Assembly (NCBI RefSeq): GCF_011074955.1
Contig: NZ_WUQJ01000009.1
Coordinates: 1-48,855 of the forward strand
DNA: 48,855 nt
Reading direction: 5' to 3'
DNA from: Marinobacter caseinilyticus
Lineage (GTDB): Bacteria; Pseudomonadota; Gammaproteobacteria; Pseudomonadales; Oleiphilaceae
The notes beneath the pieces were generated by a model. The model was given only the letters and a program-made list of their open reading frames with translations, was not told where the DNA came from and searched no databases. Positions 28,420 to 37,707 of this stretch are shown here, piece by piece (position 1 is the stretch's first letter; each line of letters starts with the position of its first letter). The translations under genes were made by a program, and so were the position numbers.

Positions 28420-28731
28420 TCAGTCACTGGCCTGCTGAGTCGCATTGAGCAAAATCCACTGCTTGCCAATGGTGCTCGCCTCAGCACCAACAGGCGAATC
28501 CACGGGCACTCCAGTCACCTCCGGCGCCGAAAACGAACCGTCGTCTTTGCGAACCATGCTGTCCACGTTAACGGACCGAACGTGATAAACCTGACCTTCC
28601 ACCTCAACTTTTGACCGATGAGTCAAACCAAAAATAAAGCGGCAGTAATCCAGTTTTAGCTGGAGCAGGTCCTGCTCGGCTTTGTTTATTTTCCTCAAGA
28701 GCACCTGTTGAACGCTGTCGCTGTATTGCAT
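28420..28731 (-). CDS. Small conserved-looking hypothetical protein
   Basis: A 103-residue soluble protein: an N-terminal helix (VQQVLLRKINKAEQDLLQLK) followed by strands (YCRFIFGLTHRSKVEVEGQV and YHVRSVNVDSMVRKDDG). No signal peptide, metal motif or known family was recognised. Reading frame, amino-acid make-up and isolation from other frames support it as a real gene. It lies 60 bases after the next leftward gene. Confidence 0.55.
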   Translation of the reverse strand: MQYSDSVQQVLLRKINKAEQDLLQLKLDYCRFIFGLTHRSKVEVEGQVYHVRSVNVDSMVRKDDGSFSAPEVTGVPVDSPVGAEASTIGKQWILLNATQQASD

Positions 28732-28791
28732 GCTGTCTTCCTTGAAGAAAGTGTGATTATTGAGCTGAGTTTACACTGAAATTCTGCGCTG

Positions 28792-29256
28792 TCATCTCTT
28801 GCCCGAGGCGTTGAATGCCAGGGTATAAGGAACGCTGGTGACCGGGACGCCGTCGCTGAGCAGATCGAGTCGCCAGGTCATATTCGCATCCACCGAGCAA
28901 AACGGAGCGGTAAACACAGCCTGCCATCGATGGTTGCCCCGACTCGCTCTCAAGGGTACCGGGTACTCTCCCAGATACATCGTCTCACCCCTGAGCACGG
29001 CCGCCAGTCGTCCGGGTTGGGCGGAGGTTTCAATGGTCAGTTGCAGCCGGTCACCGCCAGCATCGGCTGCCAACCGGACCAACTCGGCCTGCCATTCACC
29101 CTGCGGCCCCGACCACTCACAGCCTTGGGTCAGCAGTTCACAGGTTGGGACAGTGCCAGGATCCGATCCGGATGACGACATGAGCCATTTTGGCCCAAGC
29201 ACCGCCAACGCCAGCAACGCTACCATAACGGCGACTACGATGAATGCTCTGAGCAT
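28792..29256 (-). CDS. Small membrane-anchored hypothetical protein
   Basis: About 154 residues from ATG 29256, which has GAGAGG at good distance; the longer frame from 29346 adds 30 residues with no ribosome-binding site. A single N-terminal segment (AFIVVAVMVALLALAVLGPKW) anchors a periplasmic beta-rich domain with three Cys (TCELLTQGCEW and FCSVDANMTWRL). Resembles small accessory proteins placed in the envelope, but no family is recognised. Confidence 0.55.
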   Translation of the reverse strand: MLRAFIVVAVMVALLALAVLGPKWLMSSSGSDPGTVPTCELLTQGCEWSGPQGEWQAELVRLAADAGGDRLQLTIETSAQPGRLAAVLRGETMYLGEYPVPLRASRGNHRWQAVFTAPFCSVDANMTWRLDLLSDGVPVTSVPYTLAFNASGKR

Positions 29257-29398
29257 GGCAGGACCTCTCAAATGGGGCTGCATTATGGATGCCTTTGTCC
29301 CCGGACACAAAGCAGGCGCTGGCACTGTGACGCGGCATAGGTGCAATTGAGGGTTCCGAAAGTATTGGAGGTCTGCGAAAATACAGCGCTTTTCGAGG

Positions 29399-30349
29399 AT
29401 GACTCACTACCTACAAGGCCCTGACACCGTGCAGCCAGATATCTCCGTACAGAATGTGAGCAAAGTATACTCAGGCGGATTCCATGCCCTCAAAGAGGTC
29501 AACCTGGATATTCAGCGTGGTGAGATTTTTGCGCTTTTGGGTCCCAATGGGGCCGGCAAGACCACGTTAATCAGTATCATTTGCGGCATCGTCAATATGA
29601 GTTCGGGGCGCGTGCTGGCCGGCGGCCACGACATCGTTACAGACTACCGCGCGGCGCGTTCGAAAATTGGGCTGGTTCCCCAGGAACTGAATACCGATGC
29701 CTTCGAAACTGTCTGGGACACGGTGACTTTCAGCCGCGGTTTGTTTGGCAAGGCAGCCAATCCGGCTCATATCGAAAAGGTGTTGCGTGACCTGTCGCTT
29801 TGGGACAAGCGTAACAATCGTATAATGGCGTTGTCCGGCGGCATGAAACGACGAGTCATGATTGCCAAGGCTCTGTCCCATGAACCGCAGATTCTGTTTT
29901 TGGATGAACCCACCGCAGGCGTCGATGTCGAACTCCGACGCGACATGTGGAACATGGTGCGAGGCCTCAGGGATAACGGCGTCACTATTATTCTTACCAC
30001 CCACTACATTGAAGAAGCGGAAGAAATGGCCGATCGCATCGGTGTCATCAGAGCCGGTGAAATTATCCTGGTCGAAGACACCGACAAACTGATGGCCAAA
30101 CTGGGCAAGAAAGAGCTGCGCCTCCAGCTTCAGGCGCCCCTGGAGCAAATTCCGGGTGCCCTGGCGCTAGAGCCCCTGTCGCTCTCCGGCGACGGTTACG
30201 AGCTGACCTATACCTTTGATGCACAGCAGGAGCAGGCAGGCGTTGCCCGTCTGCTTCGCCAGTTGGGTGATCATGGCATCGAGTTCCGGGATTTGCAGAC
30301 CCGTGAAAGCTCCTTGGAAGACATATTTGTTGGCCTGGTTCATGAGTAA
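29399..30349 (+). CDS. ABC-2 type exporter ATPase (YadG-like)
   Basis: A 316-residue ATPase with Walker [10 protein letters not shown], signature [15 protein letters not shown], Walker [13 protein letters not shown] and switch His in [17 protein letters not shown]. The 80-residue C-terminal extension is typical of YadG/CcmA-type exporters. The permease gene follows 57 bases later. Known relatives export unidentified compounds. GAGG touches the ATG at 29399, so a GTG ten codons further in could also be used. Confidence 0.9.
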   Translation: MTHYLQGPDTVQPDISVQNVSKVYSGGFHALKEVNLDIQRGEIFALLGPNGAGKTTLISIICGIVNMSSGRVLAGGHDIVTDYRAARSKIGLVPQELNTDAFETVWDTVTFSRGLFGKAANPAHIEKVLRDLSLWDKRNNRIMALSGGMKRRVMIAKALSHEPQILFLDEPTAGVDVELRRDMWNMVRGLRDNGVTIILTTHYIEEAEEMADRIGVIRAGEIILVEDTDKLMAKLGKKELRLQLQAPLEQIPGALALEPLSLSGDGYELTYTFDAQQEQAGVARLLRQLGDHGIEFRDLQTRESSLEDIFVGLVHE

Positions 30350-30406
30350 TCTGCCGAACGGACGGTCGCCACTACCTATATTTGTTGGAGTATGCAGGAG
30401 TATGCA

Positions 30407-31168
30407 ATGAACGTTCATGGAGTCCGGGCAATCTATAAATTCGAAATGGCCCGTATGTGGCGAACCCTGATGCAAAGCATTGCGTCGCCTGTCATCTCAA
30501 CCTGCCTCTACTTTGTGGTGTTCGGTTCTGCCATTGGCTCGCGGATGGGCGATATTAATGGGGTCAGCTACGGCGCCTTCATCATTCCCGGCCTGATCAT
30601 GCTGTCGTTGTTGATGCAGAGCATTTCCAATGCCTCTTTTGGTATCTATATGCCAAAATTCTCAGGCACCATTTACGAGGTGCTATCAGCGCCGGTGTCC
30701 TACGTGGAAGTGGTGCTCGGTTACGTCGGGGCGGCCGCGACCAAATCGGTCATTCTTGGCCTGATCATACTGGTGACCGCTCGCTTGTTTGTGCCCTACA
30801 CCATACTCCACCCGTTCTGGATGTTTGCCTTCCTGGTGCTCACATCAGTCACCTTCAGCCTGTTCGGGTTCATCATTGGCATCTGGGCCGACGGGTTTGA
30901 AAAGCTGCAGATTGTGCCATTGATGATCGTGACACCGTTGGTGTTTCTTGGCGGTACGTTTTACTCCATCGATATGCTGCCGGCCATTTGGCAGACCATC
31001 ACCCTGTTCAATCCCGTCGTTTATCTCATCAGCGGCTTCCGCTGGGCGTTTTACGGGGTATCCGATGTCCACGTAGGCATCAGCGTGGGAATGACCTTGT
31101 TCTTCCTGGCGGCCTGCATGGTGGCCATCTGGTGGATTTTCAAAACCGGTTATCGGCTGCGTTCCTGA
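30407..31168 (+). CDS. ABC-2 type exporter permease (YadH-like)
   Basis: A 253-residue membrane protein with six predicted segments, including [33 protein letters not shown] and the ABC-2 signature region [20 protein letters not shown], then [16 protein letters not shown]. It pairs with the ATPase just upstream. ATG 30407 is chosen because GCAGGAG lies six bases before it; the frame could open at 30392. The stop overlaps the next start by one base. Confidence 0.9.
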   Translation: MNVHGVRAIYKFEMARMWRTLMQSIASPVISTCLYFVVFGSAIGSRMGDINGVSYGAFIIPGLIMLSLLMQSISNASFGIYMPKFSGTIYEVLSAPVSYVEVVLGYVGAAATKSVILGLIILVTARLFVPYTILHPFWMFAFLVLTSVTFSLFGFIIGIWADGFEKLQIVPLMIVTPLVFLGGTFYSIDMLPAIWQTITLFNPVVYLISGFRWAFYGVSDVHVGISVGMTLFFLAACMVAIWWIFKTGYRLRS

Positions 31169-31794
31169 TGAGCCGGCTGGCGGACGTTCCAAACGACACG
31201 ACGATGGGTAGTGCCAGAAGCGTGAGCCTGCCAGCCACAAAACGAATTGCGCATGGATGGCGAGCACCTGGGTTGCTGGTGCAGGGTTTGTTGAAGCTGC
31301 TGGGGTTGTTAAGACTACTGGGGTTACTGGGGCTGTTGATTACCACGCTGGCACACGGCAGCGGCAAGGAGGGTACCGGACTGATTCCGGCCTGCCTGGT
31401 GACGGATCAGGCAACCATCGCGATTTCAATCGAGCGTGCCCTCACCCGTGCGCAGCGGCAGCAAGGCCTGATGGGGCGAGAGTCGTTACCTGAGTACCAG
31501 GGCATGCTGTTTATCTACAAAGAGACCCGGCCCGCTTCGCACACGTTTTGGATGCGCAACACGTTAATTCCGCTGGACATCGCCTATATCGATTCCGAGG
31601 GCGTTATCACGGCCATCAATTCGATGGAGCCATGCACCAACCGTGTGATGCAGTGCCCCACGTATGCGGCAGGTGCATCCTTTCAATTCGCTTTGGAAAT
31701 GAATCACGGTTTTTTTGCGGCCCATGACATTGGTATTGGGGACCGGTTCACTGTGCCTGGGCAAGACCACTGCCCGTACGTTGGTCAAGGGTAA
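31168..31794 (+). CDS. DUF192 family exported protein
   Basis: About 208 residues from ATG 31168, which overlaps the permease stop by one base. After an N-terminal region of about 35 residues comes a very Leu-rich segment (LLKLLGLLRLLGLLGLL) encoded by imperfect 18-base repeats; it should act as a signal or anchor. The DUF192 domain follows: QRQQGLMGRESLPEYQGMLF, FWMRNTLIPLDIAYID and CTNRVMQCPTYAAGAS. The family is widespread, exported and of unknown role. It probably forms an operon with the YadGH-like exporter. Confidence 0.85.
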   Translation: MSRLADVPNDTTMGSARSVSLPATKRIAHGWRAPGLLVQGLLKLLGLLRLLGLLGLLITTLAHGSGKEGTGLIPACLVTDQATIAISIERALTRAQRQQGLMGRESLPEYQGMLFIYKETRPASHTFWMRNTLIPLDIAYIDSEGVITAINSMEPCTNRVMQCPTYAAGASFQFALEMNHGFFAAHDIGIGDRFTVPGQDHCPYVGQG

Positions 31795-31843
31795 CGGCTT
31801 CATTGTTCACCTGTTATCTGATCGGCTGACAAGCAAATGGCTA

Positions 31844-32851
31844 TTACCAGTCATTAAACGGCGCGCTGCTCTCGAACCACACCAGCTCATTCATCGAAGT
31901 GGATTTGTATTCGGCAATCGACCGGCCCTCATTCAAGCGTTTCAATTGGTGATAGCTCGCGCGTCCCATCGCTTTAAAATCGATGGAGATAAGCCCGTGA
32001 ACAAGTTTGTTTCTGAGCATCCGGTAATCCACTTCTCGCATGCTACCGGTGGCGGCCACGATGATGGGCGTGTCATTGCTTTGAACCTGCCGGTCTGTGC
32101 GCTGTAAGACGTCCTGATATCCGCCGGCATCGGCAATGGGCCATGCGCCGACGGACATGAGCACCTGAATGCTGGCGTCGTTCAGGGTTGCCTCAACCTG
32201 ACCCAGTGCTTGCGAGGTCGAGTCCCCGTTGAGCCAGGGGCTCTTATCGGACTCCACCCAGCCATTCTGGCCGTTCAGTCGAGCAGACAGGCTGACCTCT
32301 GAACTCCCTGACAACTGCTCTCGTATGCCCAGAATCCGCTCGTTGAGATTGCTGTCATTTTCATCTGCGGTCATCAGGCAAAACTCACCTCGGTCCCGCC
32401 CCAACTTTTTCACCATCGCCCCCATGCGACGGCCAATCTCGCGGTTGTCGGGTCCGACATAGCCACTTCGCATCTGGGTTAATCCGGCAGGAAAGTCTGA
32501 ATCAAAGGTCACAATGGGAATGTTACGGGCGCGGGCCTTGGCGACGGCGTTCTGGGCGAGGTAGTCGCCTTTTGTTACCGAAATGGCGATACCGTCCAAC
32601 GGGTCTTCGAGGGCGCTCTCAAGGGCCCGGTTCTGTTCCATAAAATGGGAACCGAAGTTGGGGCCAATATGAACGCAACGGTCGTCGTATTGCACCGCTT
32701 CACTCTGGCAGCCTTCAAAGGCATCAATAAAATTCTGGTCTGCCACGCTCTTACTCACCAGTGCAAACACTTTGCCTTTGGCGTATGTCTGTGGAATGGC
32801 GCCAATAAGACCGACAACAAGCAGCGTATTCAGAAAGCTTCTGGAATTCAT
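31844..32851 (-). CDS. Periplasmic sugar-type (ribose-like, type 1 fold) binding protein, orphan
   Basis: A 335-residue exported protein. A signal peptide ends QTYA. The type 1 periplasmic-binding fold is indicated by FALVSKSVADQNFIDAF, DGIAISVTKGDYL, NIPIVTFDSDFP, SGYVGPDNREIGRRMG and late TPIIVAATGSM. No ABC permease or ATPase lies beside it, so it may feed a distant transporter or a sensor. ATG 32851 is preferred since it gives a clean signal peptide; the frame extends to 32971. It is divergent from the padR-like gene, whose operators lie in the shared 325-base region. Confidence 0.85.
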   Translation of the reverse strand: MNSRSFLNTLLVVGLIGAIPQTYAKGKVFALVSKSVADQNFIDAFEGCQSEAVQYDDRCVHIGPNFGSHFMEQNRALESALEDPLDGIAISVTKGDYLAQNAVAKARARNIPIVTFDSDFPAGLTQMRSGYVGPDNREIGRRMGAMVKKLGRDRGEFCLMTADENDSNLNERILGIREQLSGSSEVSLSARLNGQNGWVESDKSPWLNGDSTSQALGQVEATLNDASIQVLMSVGAWPIADAGGYQDVLQRTDRQVQSNDTPIIVAATGSMREVDYRMLRNKLVHGLISIDFKAMGRASYHQLKRLNEGRSIAEYKSTSMNELVWFESSAPFNDW

Positions 32852-33082
32852 TGGGTCGTCCCATGAGTTCTGTATGGCAAAGTGGGCCATAGACAGACCA
32901 GTCCATGTGTTCATAGAACTTACTATACACAAGAGTGCGCAATACGGGGAAATGAGCGTTATTCCAGTCAACCCAGTCGCAACTTAAGCCCGCCAACGCC
33001 GATGGGTGAAGGTCTGGGCGCCGACGACCGGGCACCCGAGTTGGCCAATCACCCAATAGACACTCCCAGCTGATCATGGTGA

Positions 33083-33102
33083 TTATGCATATAGTTGCAT
33101 AA
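33083..33102 (+). promoter_or_regulatory. Candidate PadR operator 1
   Basis: A perfect inverted repeat: TTATGCA (33083-33089), six-base gap, TGCATAA (33096-33102). The same half-sites recur in operator 2, centred 38 bases away. PadR-family repressors bind ATGCAT/ATGTNNACAT-like palindromes next to their own gene, and this pair lies just upstream of one. Confidence 0.7.
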
Positions 33103-33120
33103 CGATTGACTTGCGCATTA

Positions 33121-33140
33121 TTATGCAACAAGGTGCATAA
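33121..33140 (+). promoter_or_regulatory. Candidate PadR operator 2
   Basis: TTATGCA (33121-33127) and TGCATAA (33134-33140) with a six-base gap, extended by one more pair (A33120/T33141). The right arm contains CATAAT (33136-33141), a possible -10 box, so repressor binding here would block transcription of the padR-like gene 36 bases downstream. TTGACT (33106-33111) between the operators is a possible -35 for another spacing. Confidence 0.7.
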
Positions 33141-33176
33141 TGTGCATTCCCTTTCCCATTTACGTGATCTGATCCT

Positions 33177-33734
33177 ATGGCCCTCCGATACGCACTGCTC
33201 TGCGCATTGCACGAACAGCCGGCAACCGGGTATGAGCTTACCCAACGATTCAAGACGCGGTTGGCGAATGTCTGGAACGCGAGCCACCAGCAGGTATACC
33301 GGGAGCTTGCCAAACTGCAGCAGGAAAAACTGTTGCTGGTTGAAGCCATAGAGCAACCGAACAAGCCTGACAAGAAGCGCTATCACACCACCCTCGCCGG
33401 TCGCTCTGCGTTAGAGCACTGGCTCGGGCAAATTCAGCCCCGCCCTGCTACCCGTGACCCATTGCTGGTAAAACTGTTCGCGGGTGATTTGCTGGATCTG
33501 GCCGTGCTACACAATGAGCTGGAGGCGCTAAAAAAGGAGTCGTTGGCGCAGTTGGAGTACTACCGGGTCATTGAGCAGACTTACTTCCCAAACCCGGGGA
33601 CTTTGAGCCGTCACTACCGGTTGCAGTACCTGGCCCTGCGGCGGGGAATTCTGTCTGCGGAAGCCAACCTGAACTGGCTGGCGGAAGCCGAGGTAACGCT
33701 CCAGAATCTACCGAACGTGCCCGGCCGCCCATAA
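33177..33734 (+). CDS. PadR family transcriptional regulator
   Basis: A 185-residue regulator. The N-terminal winged helix (ALLCALHEQPATGYELTQRF, VWNASHQQVYRELAKLQQ, RYHTTLAGRSALEHWL) is typical of PadR, and the C-terminal helical part (about 95-185) is the VirR-like dimerisation domain. PadR proteins usually repress genes for phenolic acids, efflux or stress and sense small molecules. Two identical palindromes lie upstream at 33083-33140, indicating autoregulation and possible control of the divergent binding-protein gene. The ribosome-binding site before ATG 33177 is weak. Confidence 0.92.
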   Translation: MALRYALLCALHEQPATGYELTQRFKTRLANVWNASHQQVYRELAKLQQEKLLLVEAIEQPNKPDKKRYHTTLAGRSALEHWLGQIQPRPATRDPLLVKLFAGDLLDLAVLHNELEALKKESLAQLEYYRVIEQTYFPNPGTLSRHYRLQYLALRRGILSAEANLNWLAEAEVTLQNLPNVPGRP

Positions 33735-33786
33735 ATCCGGCACCAGCGCCCGCATACCGGCGTAAGCGCCGGGTGCCTGAACCGGC

Positions 33787-34575
33787 CTAACGGTCTTGCC
33801 ATTCCGGCTGACGTTTATCCAGAAAAGCACAGATGCCCTCCTGGCCGTCCAATGCCTCAAGATTGTCGGTCATCACCCTTGAGGTGTAGTCATAGGCTTC
33901 GGTCAGCCCCATCTCCGCCTGCTTATAAAACGCTTCCTTGCCGATTTTGAGGGTATGACTGGATTTGCCGGCAATGGTCGCCGCAAGTTGATGGACTGCC
34001 TCATCAAGGCCGTCTGCGGGCACGACCTGATTCACAAGCCCCATCTGCTCTGCCCTTCCGGCGCCGATCATATTGCCGGTTAACAACATCTCCATTGCGT
34101 GTTTGGGAGACACGTTACGGGAGACCGCCACCATGGGCGTGGAGCAGAACAGGCCAATATTGACCCCGGGTGTTGCAAACCGGGAAGGCTCCGACGCCAC
34201 CGCAAGGTCACAGCTGGCAACCAACTGACAGCCTGCAGCCGTCGCCACGCCGTTCACCTTTGCGATCACCGGCTTGGGCAGCCCGACAATTTGCTGCATG
34301 ACTTTGCTGCACAGTGCAAACAGACGATGCTGCGCATCCCGTTGATCGAACTGGCCCCGAATCTCTTTCAAATCATGCCCGGCACAAAACACCGGACCAC
34401 TGGCCGCGAGCACCACAACACGAGAGTGATCGTCCGACGCGATGTCGGTCAGTACACGAGACAAAGCTTCCAGCATCGCCATGGACAGACTGTTCCGGCG
34501 CTCGGGCTGGTTAAGAGTGACGGTGGTGATGCCGTCAGCTGAGTGCTGAAGAACCAAAGTGTCTGTGGCCGTCAT
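33787..34575 (-). CDS. Enoyl-CoA hydratase/isomerase family protein (ECHDC3-like)
   Basis: A 262-residue crotonase-fold enzyme. VTLNQPERRNSLSMAML, the oxyanion segment FCAGHDLKEI and NGVATAAGCQLVASCDLAVA are clear. The subgroup resembles ECHDC3-like proteins, in which the catalytic Glu pair of classical hydratases is not fully kept, so the reaction is uncertain. AGGAGGG precedes ATG 34575. It is convergent with the padR-like gene, 52 bases apart. Confidence 0.88.
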   Translation of the reverse strand: MTATDTLVLQHSADGITTVTLNQPERRNSLSMAMLEALSRVLTDIASDDHSRVVVLAASGPVFCAGHDLKEIRGQFDQRDAQHRLFALCSKVMQQIVGLPKPVIAKVNGVATAAGCQLVASCDLAVASEPSRFATPGVNIGLFCSTPMVAVSRNVSPKHAMEMLLTGNMIGAGRAEQMGLVNQVVPADGLDEAVHQLAATIAGKSSHTLKIGKEAFYKQAEMGLTEAYDYTSRVMTDNLEALDGQEGICAFLDKRQPEWQDR

Positions 34576-34813
34576 AAACAGCCCTCCTATATCGTTGGTG
34601 ATTGATCAGTTGCGGTTACGTTTCTGACGAAGACTCTGACAGGAACTCTGAGCACAGAACAGATGAAAAGCTGCGCCACCGACACCACAACTGCTGGAAC
34701 TTACTCAAGCCCTTGCAATCGAAGTTATACTGATTCGGCACCAAATACGAGGCACCTGTACCCTCAATTCAGCGGCCTTTATTGGCCACAAACACTCAAC
34801 CAATGCCAGACCG

Positions 34814-36247
34814 ATGAAACATTTGTTTCTGATTCGACACGGAAAATCCAGTTGGTCTGACTCACACCTTTCCGATTGGGATCGCCCGTTAAAAAAACGT
34901 GGCAAACGTCAGCTGGGCATCATGGCCGGACCACTGGCCAAAGCCGGTGCTTTTTCCGGAGCAATTTACTCAAGCGACGCCGAACGCGCACGGCAGACCA
35001 TTAATGGCATGATCAACCTGCAGGGAGACAACGGCGTGCCGGCCCGGGTGATCTTCAAGCCCAAACTCTACACCTTTGAGGGCGACGTCTTATTCAAATG
35101 GCTGCGTAAACGACGAGACAGAGGGTCTATTACCCTGGTCGGACACAACCCGGCGTTGCTTGACCTGGCCAACACACTGCTGCGCCAACCCATTGATGCC
35201 TTGCCAACCGGCAGTTGCATCCACGTGCTGTTGCCGATTCGGTCCTGGCGTGAACTGGTGCCGGATTCGGCGGCACTCGTCAACCTTATGGTCCCCACCC
35301 GGGTGAGTTACCGGGAGTTTCAGAAGAAGCAGCCGGCCGATCCGGTTAAAAACAGTGGCCTCGACCAGTGGCGGGCAATGACTCGGGCATTGGTCCACAG
35401 TCTGGAGCGTCTGAAGGCACTGGAGCCAGGCATCCGGCTGGGCTTCGACCCCGAATTCCTGCATCAATACCGCATCGCGATTCGCAAGATTCGAGGCGTG
35501 CTGGAAACCCTTTACCGGCTCACCAACGATCGCACCCTGAAAAAGCCCACCCGGAGCTTGCGGGATTGCGCCCGGGCTACCAGTGAATTACGGGATCTGG
35601 ATGTTTTCCTGGGCAAACTGATCGAGTGGCAAAACAACCCTGAAAATCATGACGCCCTCGTCCGAGCCAATATCATTACCGTGTGCCGGCAGCGTCATCG
35701 GGAAGCCCATCGTCGGCTTGTCGACCTCCTCGACAGCAAGAACTACCGTGACCAGTTTGATCGCTGGCAAACCCTGATTCAGAAGTCCAAATTCAACACC
35801 AAACTGAAAGCATTGTGCGGACCGCTAAGCGGCCAGGCATTGTTGGAGCGCATCGCGGACCACAATGCCCGACTAGGCGCATTGACCGAGACGTCGCCGG
35901 ACGACGACGTTCATCGCCTGAGGAAATGCCTGAAACGGATTCGATACCTGTGTGACCTGGACCCCACCCTGCCTGCCTCGTTTCTCAAGGCATTGAGGCA
36001 CCGACAAACCTTAATGGGTGAGTTTCAGGACCACTGCATGCAACAGACCTTATTGACCAGCCTTCAGAAAGAGGCGGCGGACGGCGATGCCCTCGCACCG
36101 CTGATTGCGCGAATAGAAGCGCAGAAGCTGGCGGCACGCTGGCGCATCATGGAGCTGGAGCCTATTGATGACACACCCATTCGTGACGCGTCGGCTCAAG
36201 AAACGTCAGGGGACGATGGGCACCCACCTGAACAACCGTCTTTTTAA
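34814..36247 (+). CDS. SixA-type histidine phosphatase fused to CHAD domain
   Basis: A 477-residue fusion. Residues 1-~160 are a SixA-like phosphohistidine phosphatase with R8-H9-G10 (IRHGKSSW), SSDAERARQT and the second His in VGHNPALLDLA. Residues ~190-460 form a CHAD domain, a helical fold rich in conserved His/Arg/Lys: HQYRIAIRKIRGVLE in the first half and VHRLRKCLKRIRYL in the second. CHAD domains bind inorganic polyphosphate. The fusion suggests a phosphatase recruited to, or regulated by, polyphosphate. No polyphosphate kinase is nearby. The ribosome-binding site is weak and the gene stands alone. Confidence 0.88.
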   Translation: MKHLFLIRHGKSSWSDSHLSDWDRPLKKRGKRQLGIMAGPLAKAGAFSGAIYSSDAERARQTINGMINLQGDNGVPARVIFKPKLYTFEGDVLFKWLRKRRDRGSITLVGHNPALLDLANTLLRQPIDALPTGSCIHVLLPIRSWRELVPDSAALVNLMVPTRVSYREFQKKQPADPVKNSGLDQWRAMTRALVHSLERLKALEPGIRLGFDPEFLHQYRIAIRKIRGVLETLYRLTNDRTLKKPTRSLRDCARATSELRDLDVFLGKLIEWQNNPENHDALVRANIITVCRQRHREAHRRLVDLLDSKNYRDQFDRWQTLIQKSKFNTKLKALCGPLSGQALLERIADHNARLGALTETSPDDDVHRLRKCLKRIRYLCDLDPTLPASFLKALRHRQTLMGEFQDHCMQQTLLTSLQKEAADGDALAPLIARIEAQKLAARWRIMELEPIDDTPIRDASAQETSGDDGHPPEQPSF

Positions 36248-36326
36248 CGTTCCCGACATGTGGGAAAGCGGCCCTGACAACCGGGGGATGGGCGCAAAAG
36301 GGATCGGCGCAAAACGCCGGCAACGG

Positions 36327-37346
36327 CTAAGCCCTGAAGAAGGCCGCCATCACGTCGAGTATTTTTTGGACATCCTCGCGGGATACGTCCAAGTGGGTAA
36401 CCAGCCTGGTTTTTTGAGACGGCGCCATCAACACATCATGCGCAGCCATGTGTGTCTGTAAATCAGCACAATATTGCTCCGGAAACCTTACAAACACCAT
36501 GTTGGTATCGCAGGACAGTACCTCGGCACCCTTCACCTCAGCCAGGCCGTCCCTCAGGCCATCGGCCAGCAATCGTGCGTGACAATGGTCGTCTGCAAGC
36601 CGCTGCACGTGATGGTCCAGAGCATAGTGGCAACCTGCCGCCAGAATACCCGCCTGACGCATGCCACCGCCAAGCATCTTGCGAATGCGTTTGGCCGTGG
36701 CAATGAATTCGTCACTCCCTACCAACACCGAGCCCACCGGCGCCCCAAGGCCTTTTGAGAAACACAGTGAGACCGACTCAAACCCGTTGCAAAGCGAGGA
36801 CAGTGGCAGACCGGTGGCAACCGACGCATTGAACAGACGAGCTCCATCCAGATGGGTCGCCAGGCCCCGATCGGCCGCAAACGCCGTCACCTCATTAAGA
36901 TACTTCTGGGGGATCACCCGACCGTGGAAGGTGTTCTCCAGCGCAACCAGGCGGGTGCAAGCGTAATGAAAGTCGTCCTGTTTGATGGCGGCGGCGATCC
37001 TGTCCAGTGACAGGGTGCCATCTTCCTCATGCTGAATGGGCTGGGGCTGAATGCTTCCGAGCACCGCTGCGCCACCCGCTTCGTATTTGTAGAGATGAGC
37101 GTTCTGTCCGGCAATGAATTCATCACCGCGCTGACAGTGCGACATCAGCGCCGCCAGATTGCTCTGGGTCCCGGTCGGGAAAAACAACGCCGCCGGATAC
37201 CCGGCGCGGGCCGCAACCGCCTCCTGAAAAGCGTTGATGCTGGGATCATCGCCGAACACATCGTCGCCCACCGGCGCCTTATGCATGGCTTCGCGCATGG
37301 CCGGAGTGGGACGTGTTACCGTGTCGCTTCGAAGATCGATGGGCAT
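36327..37346 (-). CDS. ltaE: Low-specificity L-threonine aldolase
   Basis: A 339-residue PLP enzyme that cleaves L-threonine/allo-threonine to glycine and acetaldehyde. [47 protein letters not shown] and the PLP-binding K198 in [16 protein letters not shown] are all present in family order and at family length. AGGAG lies seven bases before ATG 37346. It is convergent with the SixA-CHAD gene. Confidence 0.95.
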   Translation of the reverse strand: MPIDLRSDTVTRPTPAMREAMHKAPVGDDVFGDDPSINAFQEAVAARAGYPAALFFPTGTQSNLAALMSHCQRGDEFIAGQNAHLYKYEAGGAAVLGSIQPQPIQHEEDGTLSLDRIAAAIKQDDFHYACTRLVALENTFHGRVIPQKYLNEVTAFAADRGLATHLDGARLFNASVATGLPLSSLCNGFESVSLCFSKGLGAPVGSVLVGSDEFIATAKRIRKMLGGGMRQAGILAAGCHYALDHHVQRLADDHCHARLLADGLRDGLAEVKGAEVLSCDTNMVFVRFPEQYCADLQTHMAAHDVLMAPSQKTRLVTHLDVSREDVQKILDVMAAFFRA

Positions 37347-37707
37347 CAGGCGCTCCTGTTGACTCTATGAAGGGGCAGTCAAACAATTCGCCGCTGAATA
37401 ACCCGGTGGCCGGAACAGCTAATTCCTTTCAGGCTCGGCTGGTATCCGGAGTGAAACACCAAGAGGTGAGGCGAACGTTTTTCCCGCAGTAACCCGATCA
37501 TAGACTGATGTCAGGACAAACCAAAGACTGCGCGCTGAATTTGAAGTGTGGATTGCAACCTGCGCCCGACTTACTATTTGAGTTACCGGTTTTGATTAAG
37601 ACCGCACTTAAGACTGTGCTGACCGCTGTGCTCGCCAGAATAACACCCAAAACCCACCGCCGGAGAAGGCAACGCCAACTCCGCCGGTCCGTGTCTGGTT
37701 TTTCCGA
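37347..37707. other. Non-coding stretch between ltaE and the Met-rich gene
   Basis: No convincing gene. Short frames exist on the plus strand (37508-37735) but run antisense into the neighbouring gene and lack a ribosome-binding site. The ltaE promoter should be at the left side. Confidence 0.45.

Noticed and set aside
32751..33386. 211-codon minus-strand frame
   Set aside because: Spans the divergent promoter and both PadR operators and overlaps two real genes; composition is not protein-like.
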